A DNA stretch of 64,000 nucleotides from contig WHVD01000105.1 in NCBI GenBank assembly GCA_015178975.1, positions 124,001 through 188,000 on the forward strand, read 5' to 3'. The notes beneath the pieces were generated by a model, which was not told where the DNA came from, searched no databases, and saw only the letters and a list, made by a program, of their open reading frames with translations. The DNA is from Hysterangium stoloniferum. Taxonomy: Eukaryota; Basidiomycota; Agaricomycetes; Hysterangiales; Hysterangiaceae. Positions 32,140 through 43,959 of the stretch are shown here, one piece after another. Numbering within the stretch: the first letter of the stretch is position 1; every line of letters starts with the position of its first letter. A program made the translations under genes and the position numbers.

Positions 32140-33900
32140 TAAAATAAAATAGAATAGAATAGAATAGAATAAATCAAAATTAAATGACAATATTAAATGA
32201 CAATAAAATGCTTCAAAATAAAAGGAAATCAGAAAAATCAAAATAAAATACATCAAGTCAAAATAAAAAGGGAAATTTCCAATCAAAGCAAATAATTGCA
32301 ACCAATTCAAAAACCAATCACTTCAACTACTTGAATCAAAAATGAAGTACCAACTGACCAAATGCAAGCAAACTGTGGAATTGCTCAATTCTCCATAATT
32401 ACAAAAGGTTTTCCCAAAGTGGATGTATGTATTAGAGGGAAGTGTTAAGAGTGGGACAAAATGGGAAAAATTCCAGTTACTAAAGAGAAGTGGAGCTTAG
32501 ACTTCAGCATGTTCCACCCTGCACAAAACTGTCAGATGCTCCAGTACTTCAAAACAGGCAACAAAGTATGTACCAGGAAGTACATATAATGACACTTACT
32601 GTAGTTATAAATTGGGCTCCATGGCTAAGCTTGCAAAGGGAGTAAGTCTCAGTCTGGCCAGACACCAGCAAAAGGATTAAGCAGTATGAACAATACTTTG
32701 AAGGTATTATTCCATCAGCTTCTAAACATGAGAGGGGGATTCTAAAAATGTAGCTGTAAATGGGGGTTCAGAGGCTAAGGTCAAAAAGGGTCATAAGTCT
32801 CAGTCTGGCAGACACTAGCAAAAGGATTAAGCAGTATGAACAGCACATGAAGGTATTATTGCATACACCTCTAAAGATGAGAGTGAATTAAAATAAATAA
32901 ATCAGCTGGCTTCAATGTATGTGTTACACCCTCACATGAACTGTTAGGGTGCTCCAGTATTTCAAACAAAGTGGATAGTATGATAAAGACTAAAGACAAT
33001 ACTTACCTCAGTTGACCAGAGGGCCAAAAATACTAAGAGTTGTAGAGTAAAGAGTATTAAGAGAAAAGTAAAGAGGACTTAAACAAGAGGAGGGTAATCT
33101 AGGTTGAGTTTCAAACTAGGAAATTGTAGCATACATGGGAAGAGCTTTATACTACAGTGGGATGGATGATCGGAGGGGCAATTGGCAAAGTGACAGTCAT
33201 GACAGAATCAAAAGAAGTATTGGAAGGAACAAGAAACAAGCTAGAACTAAATATGATGTAGCAAATGTATTCTAAAAGCTGTCAGGTGCCAAATAACACT
33301 TATACATGACATGGATAAAAAGAGACCATCAGAAACAGAGACAGAACAGAATCCCTAAAGGGGTAGTTTACAACAAAACAGGTTTTGGGATGCTGAGGAG
33401 GTGGTACCATGTTCTGGGGACTCTGATGTTGGGGTGCCAGAGGGTTACAAGGGTAAGAACAAGTTGTGGAGGCTGAAAGACAGGGATGTCAATATAAACC
33501 AAGTGTTGGGGGCCCAAGGTGGTGGCTCCATGGTCTAAGGCACTGATGTGGGATCCTGGAAAGGTTATCAAGGTAAAACCAAGTTGTGGGGGCCTGAAAG
33601 GATGAGGATCCTAACAGTGGTGAAGTGATGCAAGAAATAATGGAATGCCATCAGAAGGAAAATGAGATGGAGTGGCTAGAAAATGAAGTCATTATGTATG
33701 TAAGTGGGTGAGTTGTCAGTACATGGTCATCAGAGAGATGTTGTATCAGAAATACCAATATCAGGATGCCAGAGTATAGGTTGAAAATACACATAGGGGT
33801 CTAAATGACATAGTTCCTAACAGGTAGGTTCTAACTCAATATTTGAACTGGAGATTAGTAGAATATAAGACAATAATTTATACTAAAATATTTAATGACA
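32140..33900. repeat. AT-rich interior of Helitron C with internal duplication
   Basis: 32140-32280 is an AAATAAAAT-type tract like that of Helitron A. About 100 bp at 32645-32745 recur at 32790-32885 (shared GGATTAAGCAGTATGAACA and GAAGGTATTATT). A weaker duplication pairs 33385-33490 with 33500-33600 (AACAAGTTGTGG against ACCAAGTTGTGG). No convincing gene is seen. It may be captured DNA, but no source is recognisable. Confidence 0.6.
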
Positions 33901-33920
33901 GACAGATGAGTAGAAGAGGA

Positions 33921-34193
33921 GTATAAATGAGAAGGGGAGTATGAATGAGAAGGGGAGTATGAATGAGAAGGGGAGTATAAATGAGAAGGGGAGTATAAAT
34001 GAGAAGGGGAGTATAAATGAGAAGGGGAGTATAAATGAGAAGGGGAGTATAAATGAGAAGGGAAGTATAAATGAGAAGGGGAGTATGAATGAGAAGGGGA
34101 GTATGAATGAGAAGGGGAGTATAAATGAGAAGGGAAGTATAAATGAGAAGGGGAGTATAAATGAGAAGGGAAGTATAAATGAGAAGGGGAGTA
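33921..34193. repeat. minisatellite, about 15 x 18 bp
   Basis: Copies of GTATAAATGAGAAGGGGA, with G/A variation at two positions giving a mosaic of unit types. Read as protein it would give NEKGSI repeats, which I treat as spurious. Confidence 0.88.
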
Positions 34194-34380
34194 TGAATAA
34201 GAATAAATGGGAAGCTAGAATGTACAGAAGCCCTCAATATGACATGGTCATAGAAGGTAATACAAACTACTGATGTAGTGAAAAAATATATTATTATTGA
34301 TCCACCAGGTCGCGAAGCGACCGAGTAAAGTTGTGGGGTGGTAGCATGGTGGGGCTTGCCCCCCACGGGTCACAGCCTTG

Positions 34381-34700
34381 TAGAAGTCTACGGCACGAGA
34401 TATGATTCCACAAAGCCAGCACCTAGAGCGACCGTTGTAGAACAACTTCATGCTATGAACCGTACGCCTCCTGTAATGATAACTTAGATAATAATCACTT
34501 GAAACCGACCTGATTAGGCCTGAGACCTTTAGAGAGATAATGACGATAACTTTGAATCGCGAGGAATCATTAAATGGTCGATGAGAGATGCCAAAAGGTA
34601 CTCGGACGCCAAGGAACGTATTCTCCCGGATAATGGCGACAACATGTCTCACTCTGATCCTTGTTTGCGGTACTCGGAACACGAATCCCGGCAGGTGCTC
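34381..34700 (+). pseudogene. G2 upstream region and first exon, truncated
   Basis: 34381-34570 continues the host sequence interrupted by the Helitrons (GGCACGAGATATGATTCCAC, matched at 42580). G2 exon 1 follows, with the frame PKGTRTPRN and the intron beginning GTATTCTCCCGGATAATG and ending CCCGGCAG before GTGCTC. The copy breaks at about 34700 and joins the inverted exon 2 end of a G1 copy. Confidence 0.5.
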
Positions 34701-35410
34701 ATCCCTACCTCATCAAATCAATGATCTCTTGAATTGCTATTCACAGTATTGGCACCGTGAGATAGGTGAGTAGAAACCTGTCAATGACGTTCTGGCCTTC
34801 CCATGGTCCACGCGTCATTCGCTCGTATATCATCACCTTGGTCATCAGGGAAATTTTCTTTGCACTGTGAAGCACTTTATTCCAACCATTTCCAAACCGA
34901 CTCCACAGTAATACCCGGGGCAAATTTCCACACTTGGCGACGAGCTATCCGGCGACGAGACAACCCCCCAGTCTTTGTCATACTGATGACATGGACTGAC
35001 TTTGGATGTGGCGTTGGTGGATCTCCCTCGTATCTTAATATTGTTAGGTGGGTCATCGCCAGTTCTCTCTCCTTGAGTCTGAAAAAATCCGGTCTGTACA
35101 CAGGGTAAAGAAAAATATTTGCTCTTACGCACCCATTCCTCGACCCAACCTTCCCCTCTTCAGACGGTGGTATGTGCTAGTAGTCATCGGGTGCTGGGTA
35201 ACATAAACCGTTCTCGCGATGGAGACAGCTACATCGTTCTCGAATTTTAATCAGAAATCTTTCCCTCATTTCGGTCTCATTTATCTCCTGGTGTTCCAAA
35301 CACAATATAGCCGGTGAAACCAAGGGTTGTAGCCACTCAACCTCTTGCAGGAGGCGTTCAGCCCGTCCGATATCGTGGCTGCTCAGAGTCGTCGCATTTG
35401 AAGTTGACAT
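34701..35410 (-). pseudogene. G1 family copy, exons 1-2 only, decayed
   Basis: Starts MSTSNATTLSSHDIGRAERL at 35410. An early stop falls after about 77 codons (CYPAPDDY). Exon 2 remains recognisable down to 34720 (ICPGYYCGVGLEMVG and SLMTKVMIYERMTRG). Beyond that the sequence joins a G2 first exon in the opposite orientation. Exons 3-5 are missing. Confidence 0.65.
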
Positions 35411-35800
35411 TGGTTGGTAACAGATTGTTGTGAAACCGAAGAGGACGCTGCGATTTTAAGGTGCAGGCATGAGGGGAATTATTTTCCAGGTATAGCATTG
35501 TGGCGGTGCTTTATACAGGATACCCAGCGTTTCATCCCTTCCTTTGAAATCACTTGAGGGTCCCTTCCTCTCGGGATATGTCTAACAGAAATATGCACTT
35601 CGTGTTAAATTCGGAATTCCAATAAGCAACCCATGTCACTAATTATTTACTTAGGCTAATTGGCGGCGAACATGAATATGCCTGTTTGTGGCGAGTCGGA
35701 CATGTTTTCATTAAAAAATTATGCATGTAATCCATATTGAGTCATAATTAATTACACTGGTATGATCACACGGTGCTTCTGAGTGGAGTAAAATTTGCCG
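35411..35800 (-). promoter_or_regulatory. upstream region of the truncated G1 copy
   Basis: G1 upstream block, reversed and shortened (GGTATAGCATTGTGGCGGTG, compare 42215). No promoter element seen. Confidence 0.4.
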
Positions 35801-36500
35801 CAGGCTCATGTTACTTATGAGACTTTGTGTGACGCGACAATGTCACGGTAGATCGTGGATTGTGAGGCAGCACAGCTTGACCTCTTTTAGGCGGAGCTCG
35901 ACGGGTTTGTAAAGATTGACCATTCTCGCTATGATTTGCGTGAAATTTTCTTGCCACCTTGTCTACCTCTACGACGCTGCCCACTCCATTATCCCCTGGA
36001 GGTTCACAAAGATTGGTGTAGTAACCTTTATTCCTTCCCACTATAGTGATTCGGTATCGCATCAGGGCTTGCTACCTTTCACTCTCACCTTTTAAATAAT
36101 CTTTCGCTCTGAATCAATGAGTAGTGTAAGACCGTATGAACCTCTAAGCTCACATCTGCGGTGCCACTTCGCCTAGAGCCACGATATGGGCTAACAGAAA
36201 GCTTCATAGCAGGGTCTGAAACCCTCGTGGGTATATTTCCAGAGTTTTCTTCTCTAAGATATATCATACTTCTCGCTGCAGCCTTTTCATCCCCACTATT
36301 CCTACCCAATCCAGCCATGCGATAATTAGAGCTCCTTCTATGTATTTGTTTTTGCCATCATCCCTTCTCCTCACCTACCACTTGATTTTCCCAAAGCCTT
36401 ATGTCTTCCCAAAGTTCTAAACCCCCGTTCCGGGGCCTGAAGGCGCACAACATGGTTGAACCAACTTGAATTCCATTTTTCTCCAGGATACTTTCAGTTC
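35800..36500 (-). pseudogene. G3 repeat copy 2 (best preserved)
   Basis: Two adjoining minus-strand frames. 36318-36085 starts MAGLGRNSGDEKAAARSM and contains YLREENSGNIPTRVSD and PYRGSRRSGTADVS. 36062-35811 starts MRYRITIVGRNKGYY and contains LCEPPGDNGVGSVVEVDKVA. The 9.7-10.35 kb copy is colinear, and 57.9-58.16 kb carries the first part on the plus strand (GSGKDSGDENTAARNMI). Three diverged copies suggest an ancient gene. No domain is recognised. The two frames may be exons of one gene. Confidence 0.4.
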
Positions 36501-36880
36501 TCATTTCTACATGTAGGACCACCCACAGTTGCTACCCAGAACAAAGTTCCACTCATATCCGGAACATACGACGTCTCACAGTAGAAGGCCAGAAAAGGTG
36601 GTTAACATGGCTCCAACCGATATGAAAAGATGTGGGTGTTGATTTCTTGACCCCTCATCCGGCACCTGTCCACTTGTTCCGTGGATTAAACTATCATTAA
36701 TTCCGTCATACTGAGTTCATATAAAGCAAAGGCACGATGGGCGGCCTGAGCGTATCCTCTCGACTTGCACGCAGCGCCACTCCTGTGCGTGCATATGTGC
36801 GTGCCATGCATGGTCGGGCTATCAGTTAGAACCCTTTAATATTGTATGCTTTGATCGAGAATTTGACGATGCACAATATT
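36501..36880. other. no gene seen
   Basis: 36430-36640 partly matches 10330-10450 (GGACCA-CCAC and GATATGAAA-GAT blocks), so it belongs to the G3 repeat. The rest shows no feature. Confidence 0.3.
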
Positions 36881-36884
36881 TTTT

Positions 36885-37740
36885 TCAGTTGGCATGCTCC
36901 AGGCTGTTCCAGAGGCTATACCATGTGCATGTGTAGGCGCGCATTCTAGAATACGGGGACTTCCATCGGTGAGCAGCCCGGATCGAATACCACTTAACTC
37001 ATACTTCGTCTTCTTCAATTCCCTAATGCTTCTTCCTCTTCATTGTCCTCCCTCAAGCCGCAGCTACATAATATCGGTCATATCCAGGTATGTCACCCGG
37101 TAAGCTTTTTTATGCCTAATGTGGACCCGTTTGCTATCAAGTGGTCAGGGATTCCGGCTTCCTCGCACTTCTCTTGCATCGCTAGCCATCAGGTAAGCAT
37201 TATATCGGTCTCAAATGTGCCTTTGGGTGCTCGTGTGACCTTCTTGCAATATTAGCGATGGCATTTTTCCTGAAGTCGAATCCCATGGGAGTGGGGCGCT
37301 CCCGCATCGGGTCAAGGTTTTTAATAGAGCGAAATACCGAATGGAATGCGCCCAACGCCGTCGCTGTTCGTTTTCAAGGCCCCTTCAGTTATTCCAGACT
37401 TTGTGCCGAATGATAGCAAATCCGAAGATTGAACATAGATTTGGAATATTAGGTGAATCTGACCGAGATAACCTTCCGCATGGATTAGTGAATTGCCGGT
37501 GTTGTTTACTGCTCTTCAATGGCTTGCTTCATGTTATTCCAACTAACTGACACCCTTCTTTCTTTGAAAACTCAGAATGGTAGTCTAGCCAAGACTACAA
37601 CCTGCCAATATATGTAACATGTGTATAGCATCAACGAGAAGCTGCCAAGAACACAAAGGAGGTAAGAAGTGCCTATATGCGCTCATTAATTCGCTCAAAC
37701 TATGTAGCTTTTAAGTTAATTAAAGAGTAATAGCACCATT
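36885..37740 (+). pseudogene. G2 family copy lacking the first exon
   Basis: Plus-strand G2 from the block GGCATGCTCCAGGCTGTTCC through FAIKWSG, then the SEALHHRVKV-equivalent region, to the 3' end (CATCAACGAGAAGCTGCCAA and TATGTAGCTTTTAAG). Here CGGTCATATCCAG is followed by GTATGTCACC, a good 5' splice site, supporting the idea that G2 has short exons. Frames are broken elsewhere. Confidence 0.45.
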
Positions 37741-38430
37741 CTTCCTCTTGGTTCGGATAATGCCTACGTTCGTGGAGGTGAAGACCATATCCGGACTCTC
37801 CTGTGCACTCTGTGCCTATCGTGGCTTAAATGGCAAGTTGGCCATTTTCAGTAATGAAAAGCATGTGAAGTCGTCGACCCTGCAACAGATTACCCGATGC
37901 AGGATAAAAATGGAGGTTTGTTGGGAACATGTAAGCAAAAGCCAAGGTGGGTAATGTCTTTACAGCGTCTTACCAGTGTTGCATACTCCTTACAGACCAC
38001 CTATTACGGCCAACCATTAGATCTCCACCCCTCTTCATATGAGGATAGTAACAGCAAGCTGTAATTTGTCTTGGTCTTCTTTTACTTTGACTAGTCGTCC
38101 TGTGGCAACCGACGAGTACACTGGCAATGCAAAGCTATCTTCAACCCTCGTATTCGTCCGGCCTCACGATCCTGACTTCTACGCAGGATGGGAAGCCGCG
38201 GCCGGCGCTCACCCCCACACAAGTGCACCACCTCACATCAATGGACATGTCGCAGGCCAAGTCACAATCAGTGCTACGCTCCTGCGGTTGCCAGGTTGAG
38301 TTGTAGTTATCTGTCTTCTACCCGACATAGGGACAAACAAGTACCACATAAGCACCCTTGCATATTGGTATTCGACAAGTATTACAGTCATAAAATGTTG
38401 GGCGGATAGTTCAGATCCTGACGGGGTTCA
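37741..38430 (+). other. unique segment with short open frames
   Basis: This stretch does not match any other part of the window. Two plus frames are open: 37748-37954, and 38039-38299 containing RPVATDEYTGNAKLSS and VRPHDPDFYAGWEAAAG. A 85-bp gap with possible splice sites separates them. It may be a captured or inserted gene fragment; no family was recognised. Confidence 0.3.
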
Positions 38431-38619
38431 GATTGGGTCTATTTATACCTAGTAACTTGACACCGACCTGATGCCTAACAATATTATAGAATACCTTCGA
38501 ATATAATTAACATAGCTTTGGGTAATATCTCTGTCATCCCTTCCAAGACTTTCTTCCCTGTAAATACATATAATCCCCAGGAGTTCACTCATAGATACAC
38601 GCCAAGTTATATATTTTAA

Positions 38620-39800
38620 TATGTACTGTGGGCTGCGCAAGTTCCCCACAATGACGAGAACTCTGAATCTCCAGGAAGCGTACAATGGTTGGTGAAAGAT
38701 GGGACACGGTGGTCAGACGCGAGGAACGTATTCACCTGGATAATGGCGACTACATGTCTCACACTACTCCTTGTTTGCGGTAATGGAAAGGAAAAGCCAT
38801 CTAGGTGCTCAAAGAGGTTCCATTTAAATACAAGAAACAACTTGGTCGAATTGAAGACTCATAACTGCGATGGTTTTGCGCGCTGGGAGGAAGACGGCGA
38901 TGTTCCAGACGCTCCACCATATCGAGGGGCAAGCTATATCACGGGGACTTCCCTCCGTGAGCCGGGCAGATCAAATACCAATTTGCTCATCCATCCTCTT
39001 CTTCAAGACATCACGTGTCCTTGGTGCTTCTTCCTCTTCATATTCCTACCTCAATAATTACCCGACAAAAAGCAATGACACTTGTGACGAAGGATAAGCA
39101 AGCCGCGGTCACAGCATATCGGTCATCACATGTGTGTCTCCCGGAAGGCTTTGTTATATCTCATTTAGAACCGTTTGCCATCAAGTCATCATGGTATCTA
39201 AATTCCTCTCAATTTTCCTGTATCGCTAAGCAGCAGTTATAGATCTACCCGCTCTCAAAAGTGGTTTCGGGTGCTCATTTGACTTCTTTGGAATATTCCA
39301 GAATGTACCTGTTTGAAGTAGGATCCCATGGGAGCGAAGCACTCCCGTATCGGGTAAAGGTTTTGAACGGAGAGAAATACGTTATGAACTCCGCCTAACG
39401 CCGTCCGTATACACCCCCCTGCTTTTATTCCAGAGTTTTGTGCCTCGTGATGGCCAATAAGGATATTGAACATACTAGATGAAACTGACCGAGATAATCG
39501 TCGGCATGAATTAGTGAATGAACGTTGCGGGTGGGCTTTGGTGGTCTTCAATGAGTTGTTTCATGCTATCTTAACTGACATGCTGCTTTCTTTGAGACCT
39601 CCCAGTGGCATTCTATTTGAAGTGATTCTCGATGATAAATTGGATCTTATTCTTGCGACTACTAGGGCTCACGAAAATATACAAGGTCAGTATAGCATCA
39701 AGAAAAGCTGCCAAGCATGTAAAGAGGTTAAAAAGTGGCTATATGTGCTCTTAAATTGACTTAAACTAGGCAACTTTAAATTACGGGTCAACATTGCCAA
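38620..39800 (+). pseudogene. G2 family copy, longest plus-strand copy
   Basis: One frame runs 38689-39057: KDGTRWSDARNVFTWIMATT, then SKRFHLNTRNNLVELKTHNC, ending CPWCFFLFIFLPQ. The part around GTATTCACCTGG to CCATCTAG just before GTGCTC is probably intron 1, so the continuous frame may be partly intronic. A later frame, 39466-39759, contains ESDRDN-like TDRDNRRHELVNE and ILFEVILDDKLDLILATT. It is convergent with the G1 copy that follows on the minus strand. Confidence 0.45.
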
Positions 39801-39879
39801 AATGCGAGTTATCTACTATCCCTTCTCCTGGGTAGGATAAATTGGGTTGGTGTTATCAAAGAGAAATCATGATATATCG

Positions 39880-42128
39880 TGCGGAATGGATGGAACAAGT
39901 GTATCGGCTGGCCAGTCATGGTCCTCCAACACTGATCTGGAGTTGGAATTGGATGTTACGCGCACACCGGTGAAAGGTGTGGCGATGACACAAAGGATGG
40001 AGTGAGCTGCCAGGTTTACTCCTTCAAAGTAGATACCGAGGCGTTGATCGGTGATTGAGCCAAGTATTGCGTGGCAATGTGGAAGAATACGAGCGAGAAT
40101 GGCGCTTATATCAAGGTTGCGGACTGTGGTACACGCGGATTCGATGTCAGAAGATGCAGGTATCAGCTTCAGAGTGACCTTAATTAGTTCCTCCCCTAGG
40201 GAGAGGAGCGATAAATTGTAATTCCTGTGTCAGAATCAGACTAGTAGGATATTTTAATGGGTGGATTTGAGATGATGCTGGAAGGCAACGATTTATCAAC
40301 ATACCTTAGGAGGGGCTCGATGACCAAAGAAACCACATACAGCTGGTTGATCTGATCCGTGAGGAGTGTTCGGTCAGGGACTAAGGTTTTCAGAGCCAGG
40401 ATATCACGCCACAATGCATCAAATGTGTCCCTATCATTATGAAACGTCAAGGACGGTATAGGGAGGTTTGCGTCGGCCACCATGACCATTAATACATCTT
40501 CAGCAATATATGCAAACCAGGAAACTTGGTGCATGCAAGAAATGAGAAGCTGTATAGGAGATTCATCCAAGGAAAATCGGTGTGGGGAATTTTGGCTGTA
40601 GTGGTTTTGGTGAGCAGGAAGAAATGATGTGATGTCGTGACGCACGGTTGTAACCAGAATTCAATACAACCTCTGAGAGCAGTGCGCTCCTCTGCAGACA
40701 GTTGACAGACGTGGTAGATGTTTTTCACAATATACACAAGTTCCTCAAAGAGGAAGGGATATAGATGGCTTGACAAATATTGTGTGATTTGTAGGATAAA
40801 TTGTTAGAGTATGATATTACAGTTCTTACATAGTCTATGATGTTCCCTATATTCTTCTGATATTTGTAGTATTTTTCCCAGCACTGTAGGTGCAGTATTG
40901 AGTGAGTTACCTAGTAAGGTAACTGATGTGTAGGTGCTTAGGTAAGCACCCTGTAGTATACTCCACTGTGGGTGTGGGAAAGTCTCCTTAGTGTTTACTT
41001 TCCTCACACTCACAGGTATGTAGTTATTTCACAGTTGAATACATTTAGTGTTTACTTTCCTCACACTCACAGGGTGTTTGTCAAGAGTTATTCAACTGTT
41101 TCAACATAAATGTCAAGGCAACATCATCCACGTTGGTGTGTAGCGGTGATTTGATGACAGCATTGTAAAGCGATGATGTAATTCCAGTTGATCTCCGATC
41201 TACATCTGACCATCGAGCGCCGGGACACCAGTAGAAGGCGGAACCCAAATATGCCATAAGGTTGGCGGTGCGATCTTCGGTCCTCCGCTGTATACCTCTT
41301 GAATTCCAGAACGACCCTAAGACCTCCCACGATGTTTTTGAATTCGACGCGGGTAAGTCGGCCTAGAAAAACGTGAGTATTCTGAGTGTATTCAATGTTT
41401 GGCTGTGAGGTATGCCCACCTAATTAAGTCGATGGTCTCTTGAATTACTATTCCGAGCCTTGGAAGAGTGAGATGCTTCTGGAGGAACTTGCTACAGGCC
41501 CTGTCGTCTCCATACACCATTCGCTTGTATATCATTAACTTTGCCATCAGTGTAGCTGTCTTTGCAGTGTAAAGCACATTCCTCCCAACCTTTTCCAAAC
41601 CGACTCTACAGAAATACCCCGGCTCAATAGTAATACTTGAAGATGTCGATGAGCTCTCAACCAGTGAGACCGCACCCCAGTCCACGTCATGACTGTCATG
41701 TGGGCGGATGTTGGATGTGGCGTTAGTGGATCTACCTCGCATATTAATAATCGTGGGTGGATCATGACAAGTTGTCTCTCCTCGCCACTGAAAGCGTCCA
41801 TTTTTTCAACAGTGTACATGAAAGGCTGTCTCATGTTGCGCACCCATTCCTCAACCCACACTTCCAGATCGTCTTTAGACAGTGGTATATGCTTGTCATC
41901 TTCGGGAACTCGATAGCACACACCGTCCCCATGTTCTATAAAACTCCATCGGTATCGAAGCTTGATCCGCAATCTTTCCCTTATCCCAGCGTCAATGATC
42001 TCCTCCCGCTCTTCTGAGCTCAATGCAGCTGGGGAGAGAAATGGTTGTAACCACTCAACCTTTTGTAAGAGGCGTTCAGCCCGTCCGATATCGTGGCCGC
42101 TCAGAGTCGTTTCGTTTGAAGTTGACAT
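39880..42128 (-). pseudogene. G1 family copy with solo LTR in exon 3
   Basis: Exon 1 is 42128-41844 (MSTSNETTLSGHDIGRAERL), intron 1 56 nt, exon 2 41787-41420 (368 nt, ITIEPGYFCRVGLEKVG). Exon 3 from 41362 has a frameshift (KHRGRS then stop) and is then split by a solo LTR at 40802-41106. Exon 4 follows (VVMVADANLPIPSLTF), and exon 5 is eroded (39950-40210). The 5' end is divergent from a G2 copy starting near 42730. Confidence 0.65.
40802..41106. mobile_element. solo LTR, family TGTTAGAGTATG
   Basis: 305 bp, TGTTAGAGTATGATATTACA to CAACTGTTTCAACA. Perfect 5-bp target duplication TAAAT (40797-40801 and 41107-41111). Same family as 48047-48352. It contains a doubled motif TTAGTGTTTACTTTCC-TCACACTCACAG. 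The internal element was lost by LTR-LTR recombination; the start and size suggest Copia type, tentatively. Confidence 0.9.
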
Positions 42129-42720
42129 TGGTGGGTCGCAGGTTGTTGTGGTACAGGGAGCGGATTCTGCGCTTTTAAGGTGCAGATATCAGGTGAATGA
42201 ATTTCTAGCTATACCAATGTGGCTGTGCTTTATACAGGATCCACAGCGTGTCATCCCTTCCTTTCAAATAAATTGTGTCAATGCAGTGATGCTATCCATG
42301 ACAGTACAGCCTCGGGCGCTTCGTGTTCAATTCTTTCCGCATTCCAATTTCGATAATTCTTCACTTAGGTTAATTGGCGTCCATCGTGAATATGCCTTTT
42401 TATGGGGAGTCCCACAGCTCTTCATTCCCAAATTGTGGATGTAATCTATATTTATTCATAACTAATTACACGTTACTATTACTACACCGCCCTTCTAAGT
42501 ACAGTAATTTTCTACTAACACGGGTAAAGCCCGGATGGAAAGGAAAAGGCGTCGAGCGCCGAAGTGTAGAAAATAAAAGTTTGCGGCACCGAGATATGAT
42601 TCCACAAAGCCAGGACACAAAGTGACAGTGGTAGGGACACTTCACGCTATGAACACTATGCCTGCCGTAACGATAACTTGGACGATAGCCACCCGACTCC
42701 GACCGATGAGGTCTAAAAAC
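42129..42720. promoter_or_regulatory. shared divergent upstream region of G1 (-) and G2 (+), empty Helitron site
   Basis: About 600 bp between the G1 start (42128) and G2. Around 42571 the sequence GAAAATAAAAGTTTGCGGCA corresponds to the join of the DNA flanking 11146 and 34381, so it is an unoccupied paralogue of the Helitron insertion site. A possible bidirectional promoter; no elements identified. Confidence 0.6.
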
Positions 42721-42724
42721 CTTA

Positions 42725-43910
42725 GAGACATAATGACGAGAACTCTCAATTGCCAGGACTCGTGAATGGTCGGTGATATATGGCACAAGGTGCTCCGATG
42801 CCGAGGAACATATTGTCCTCGATCATAGTGACCACATGTCTCACTCTGGTCCTTGTTTGCGGTACTCGGACAAAAATTCCAGCAGGTGCTCAAAAATTTT
42901 CCGTTTGAAGAAAATAAATGAGTTGGTCAAATTGGAAACTCAGGAGTAACATGGTTTCAAACGCTGTGAGGAAGCCCGCTATCTGGGATAGTCCAAGGCA
43001 TTCCAGTCCGGGCGTATTCTAGATTGCCGGGACTTCCCTCCGTGAACCGTCCCGATCAAATGTCAATTGACAGAGTCTTCATCTTCTTCAACAGATCCTG
43101 TGTCCTTGGTGCTTTCTCCTCTTCATTTTCCTCCCTCAAGAATTTTCAGACAACCAATCAACTCCACATGTGATCAAATATATTCAAGCTGCGGGGACAG
43201 AATATCGGTGATATACAGGTGTGTTACCCGGAAGGCGTTGATATATCTAATTTAGCACCGTTTTTATCAAGTGGCCATGGCATCTAGATTCCTAGCACGT
43301 CTTCTGTATCGCCAAGCATCAGTTAAGACACAACACCGATGTCAAAAGCGCCTCGGGGTGCTCTTTTGACATTCAGTGCAATATTCACGACTGTTGTCAT
43401 TTAAACTTGAATCGCATGGGAATGAGGCGCTCCAGCGTCAGGTAAAGGTTTCGAATGGAGAGAAATACTTTATGGAATCCGCTGAACGCCATCCCGGTAC
43501 GTTCTAAAGGCCCCTCCTTTTATTTCGGGGTTTTGTGCCTCATGATAGCCGATCTCGAGATTGAACATAGACTGTAAATATTAGATGAATCTGACCGAGA
43601 TAAACCTTGCCATGGATTAGTAAGTGATTGGTGTAGGTGTTCTTTGCTTTTCTTCATTGACCTTTTTATGCTATTCCAACTCACTGACACGAATATCACG
43701 GTGATGGCGCTGACGTTGAGAATTATCAGTGCTATTCTATTTGGACTGGTTGTCGCTCATAAATCAGAGGCGATTCCAGCCACGCCTGAGGCTCGCGAAT
43801 ATTATTCTAAATGTGTATGGCATGAACGAGAGTCTACCAAAAATTGGGGGATGGTAAAAAGTGACTGTATGCGCTATAAATTGCCCCAAATTATGTAGCG
43901 TCACACAACT
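42725..43910 (+). pseudogene. G2 family copy
   Basis: First exon frame AQGAPMPRN, intron 1 with GTCCTTGTTTGCGG and acceptor CCAGCAG before GTGCTC, then the FFLFIFLP-equivalent region (43100), the SEALHHRVKV-equivalent (43440) and the 3' region (43644-43898, containing LRIISAILFGLVVAHK and AREYYSKCVW). The 3' part is diverged from other copies. No full model. Confidence 0.4.
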
Positions 43911-43959
43911 TGTATCCAGTTACAAAGCCATTTAATCGGGGAATAATAACACTATCTCT

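Larger units (their letters stand above)
29969..34380 (+). mobile_element. Helitron C, non-autonomous
   Basis: Starts TCATATAAGTTAATTCGCG, aligning with the start of Helitron B up to GGTGGGTCCGTGGGC. It ends CACAGCCTTG before host T at 34381. Near its 3' end are GTCGCGAAGCGAC (34310-34322) and GTGGGGCTTGCCCCCCAC, analogous to the hairpins of A and B but diverged. It carries no transposase. The interior holds four tandem-repeat arrays and an unexplained 1.6-kb AT-rich stretch. Confidence 0.75.

Noticed and set aside
33915..34366. NEKGSI repeat protein and its hydrophobic antisense frame
   Set aside because: Created by an 18-bp minisatellite inside Helitron C; no independent evidence.
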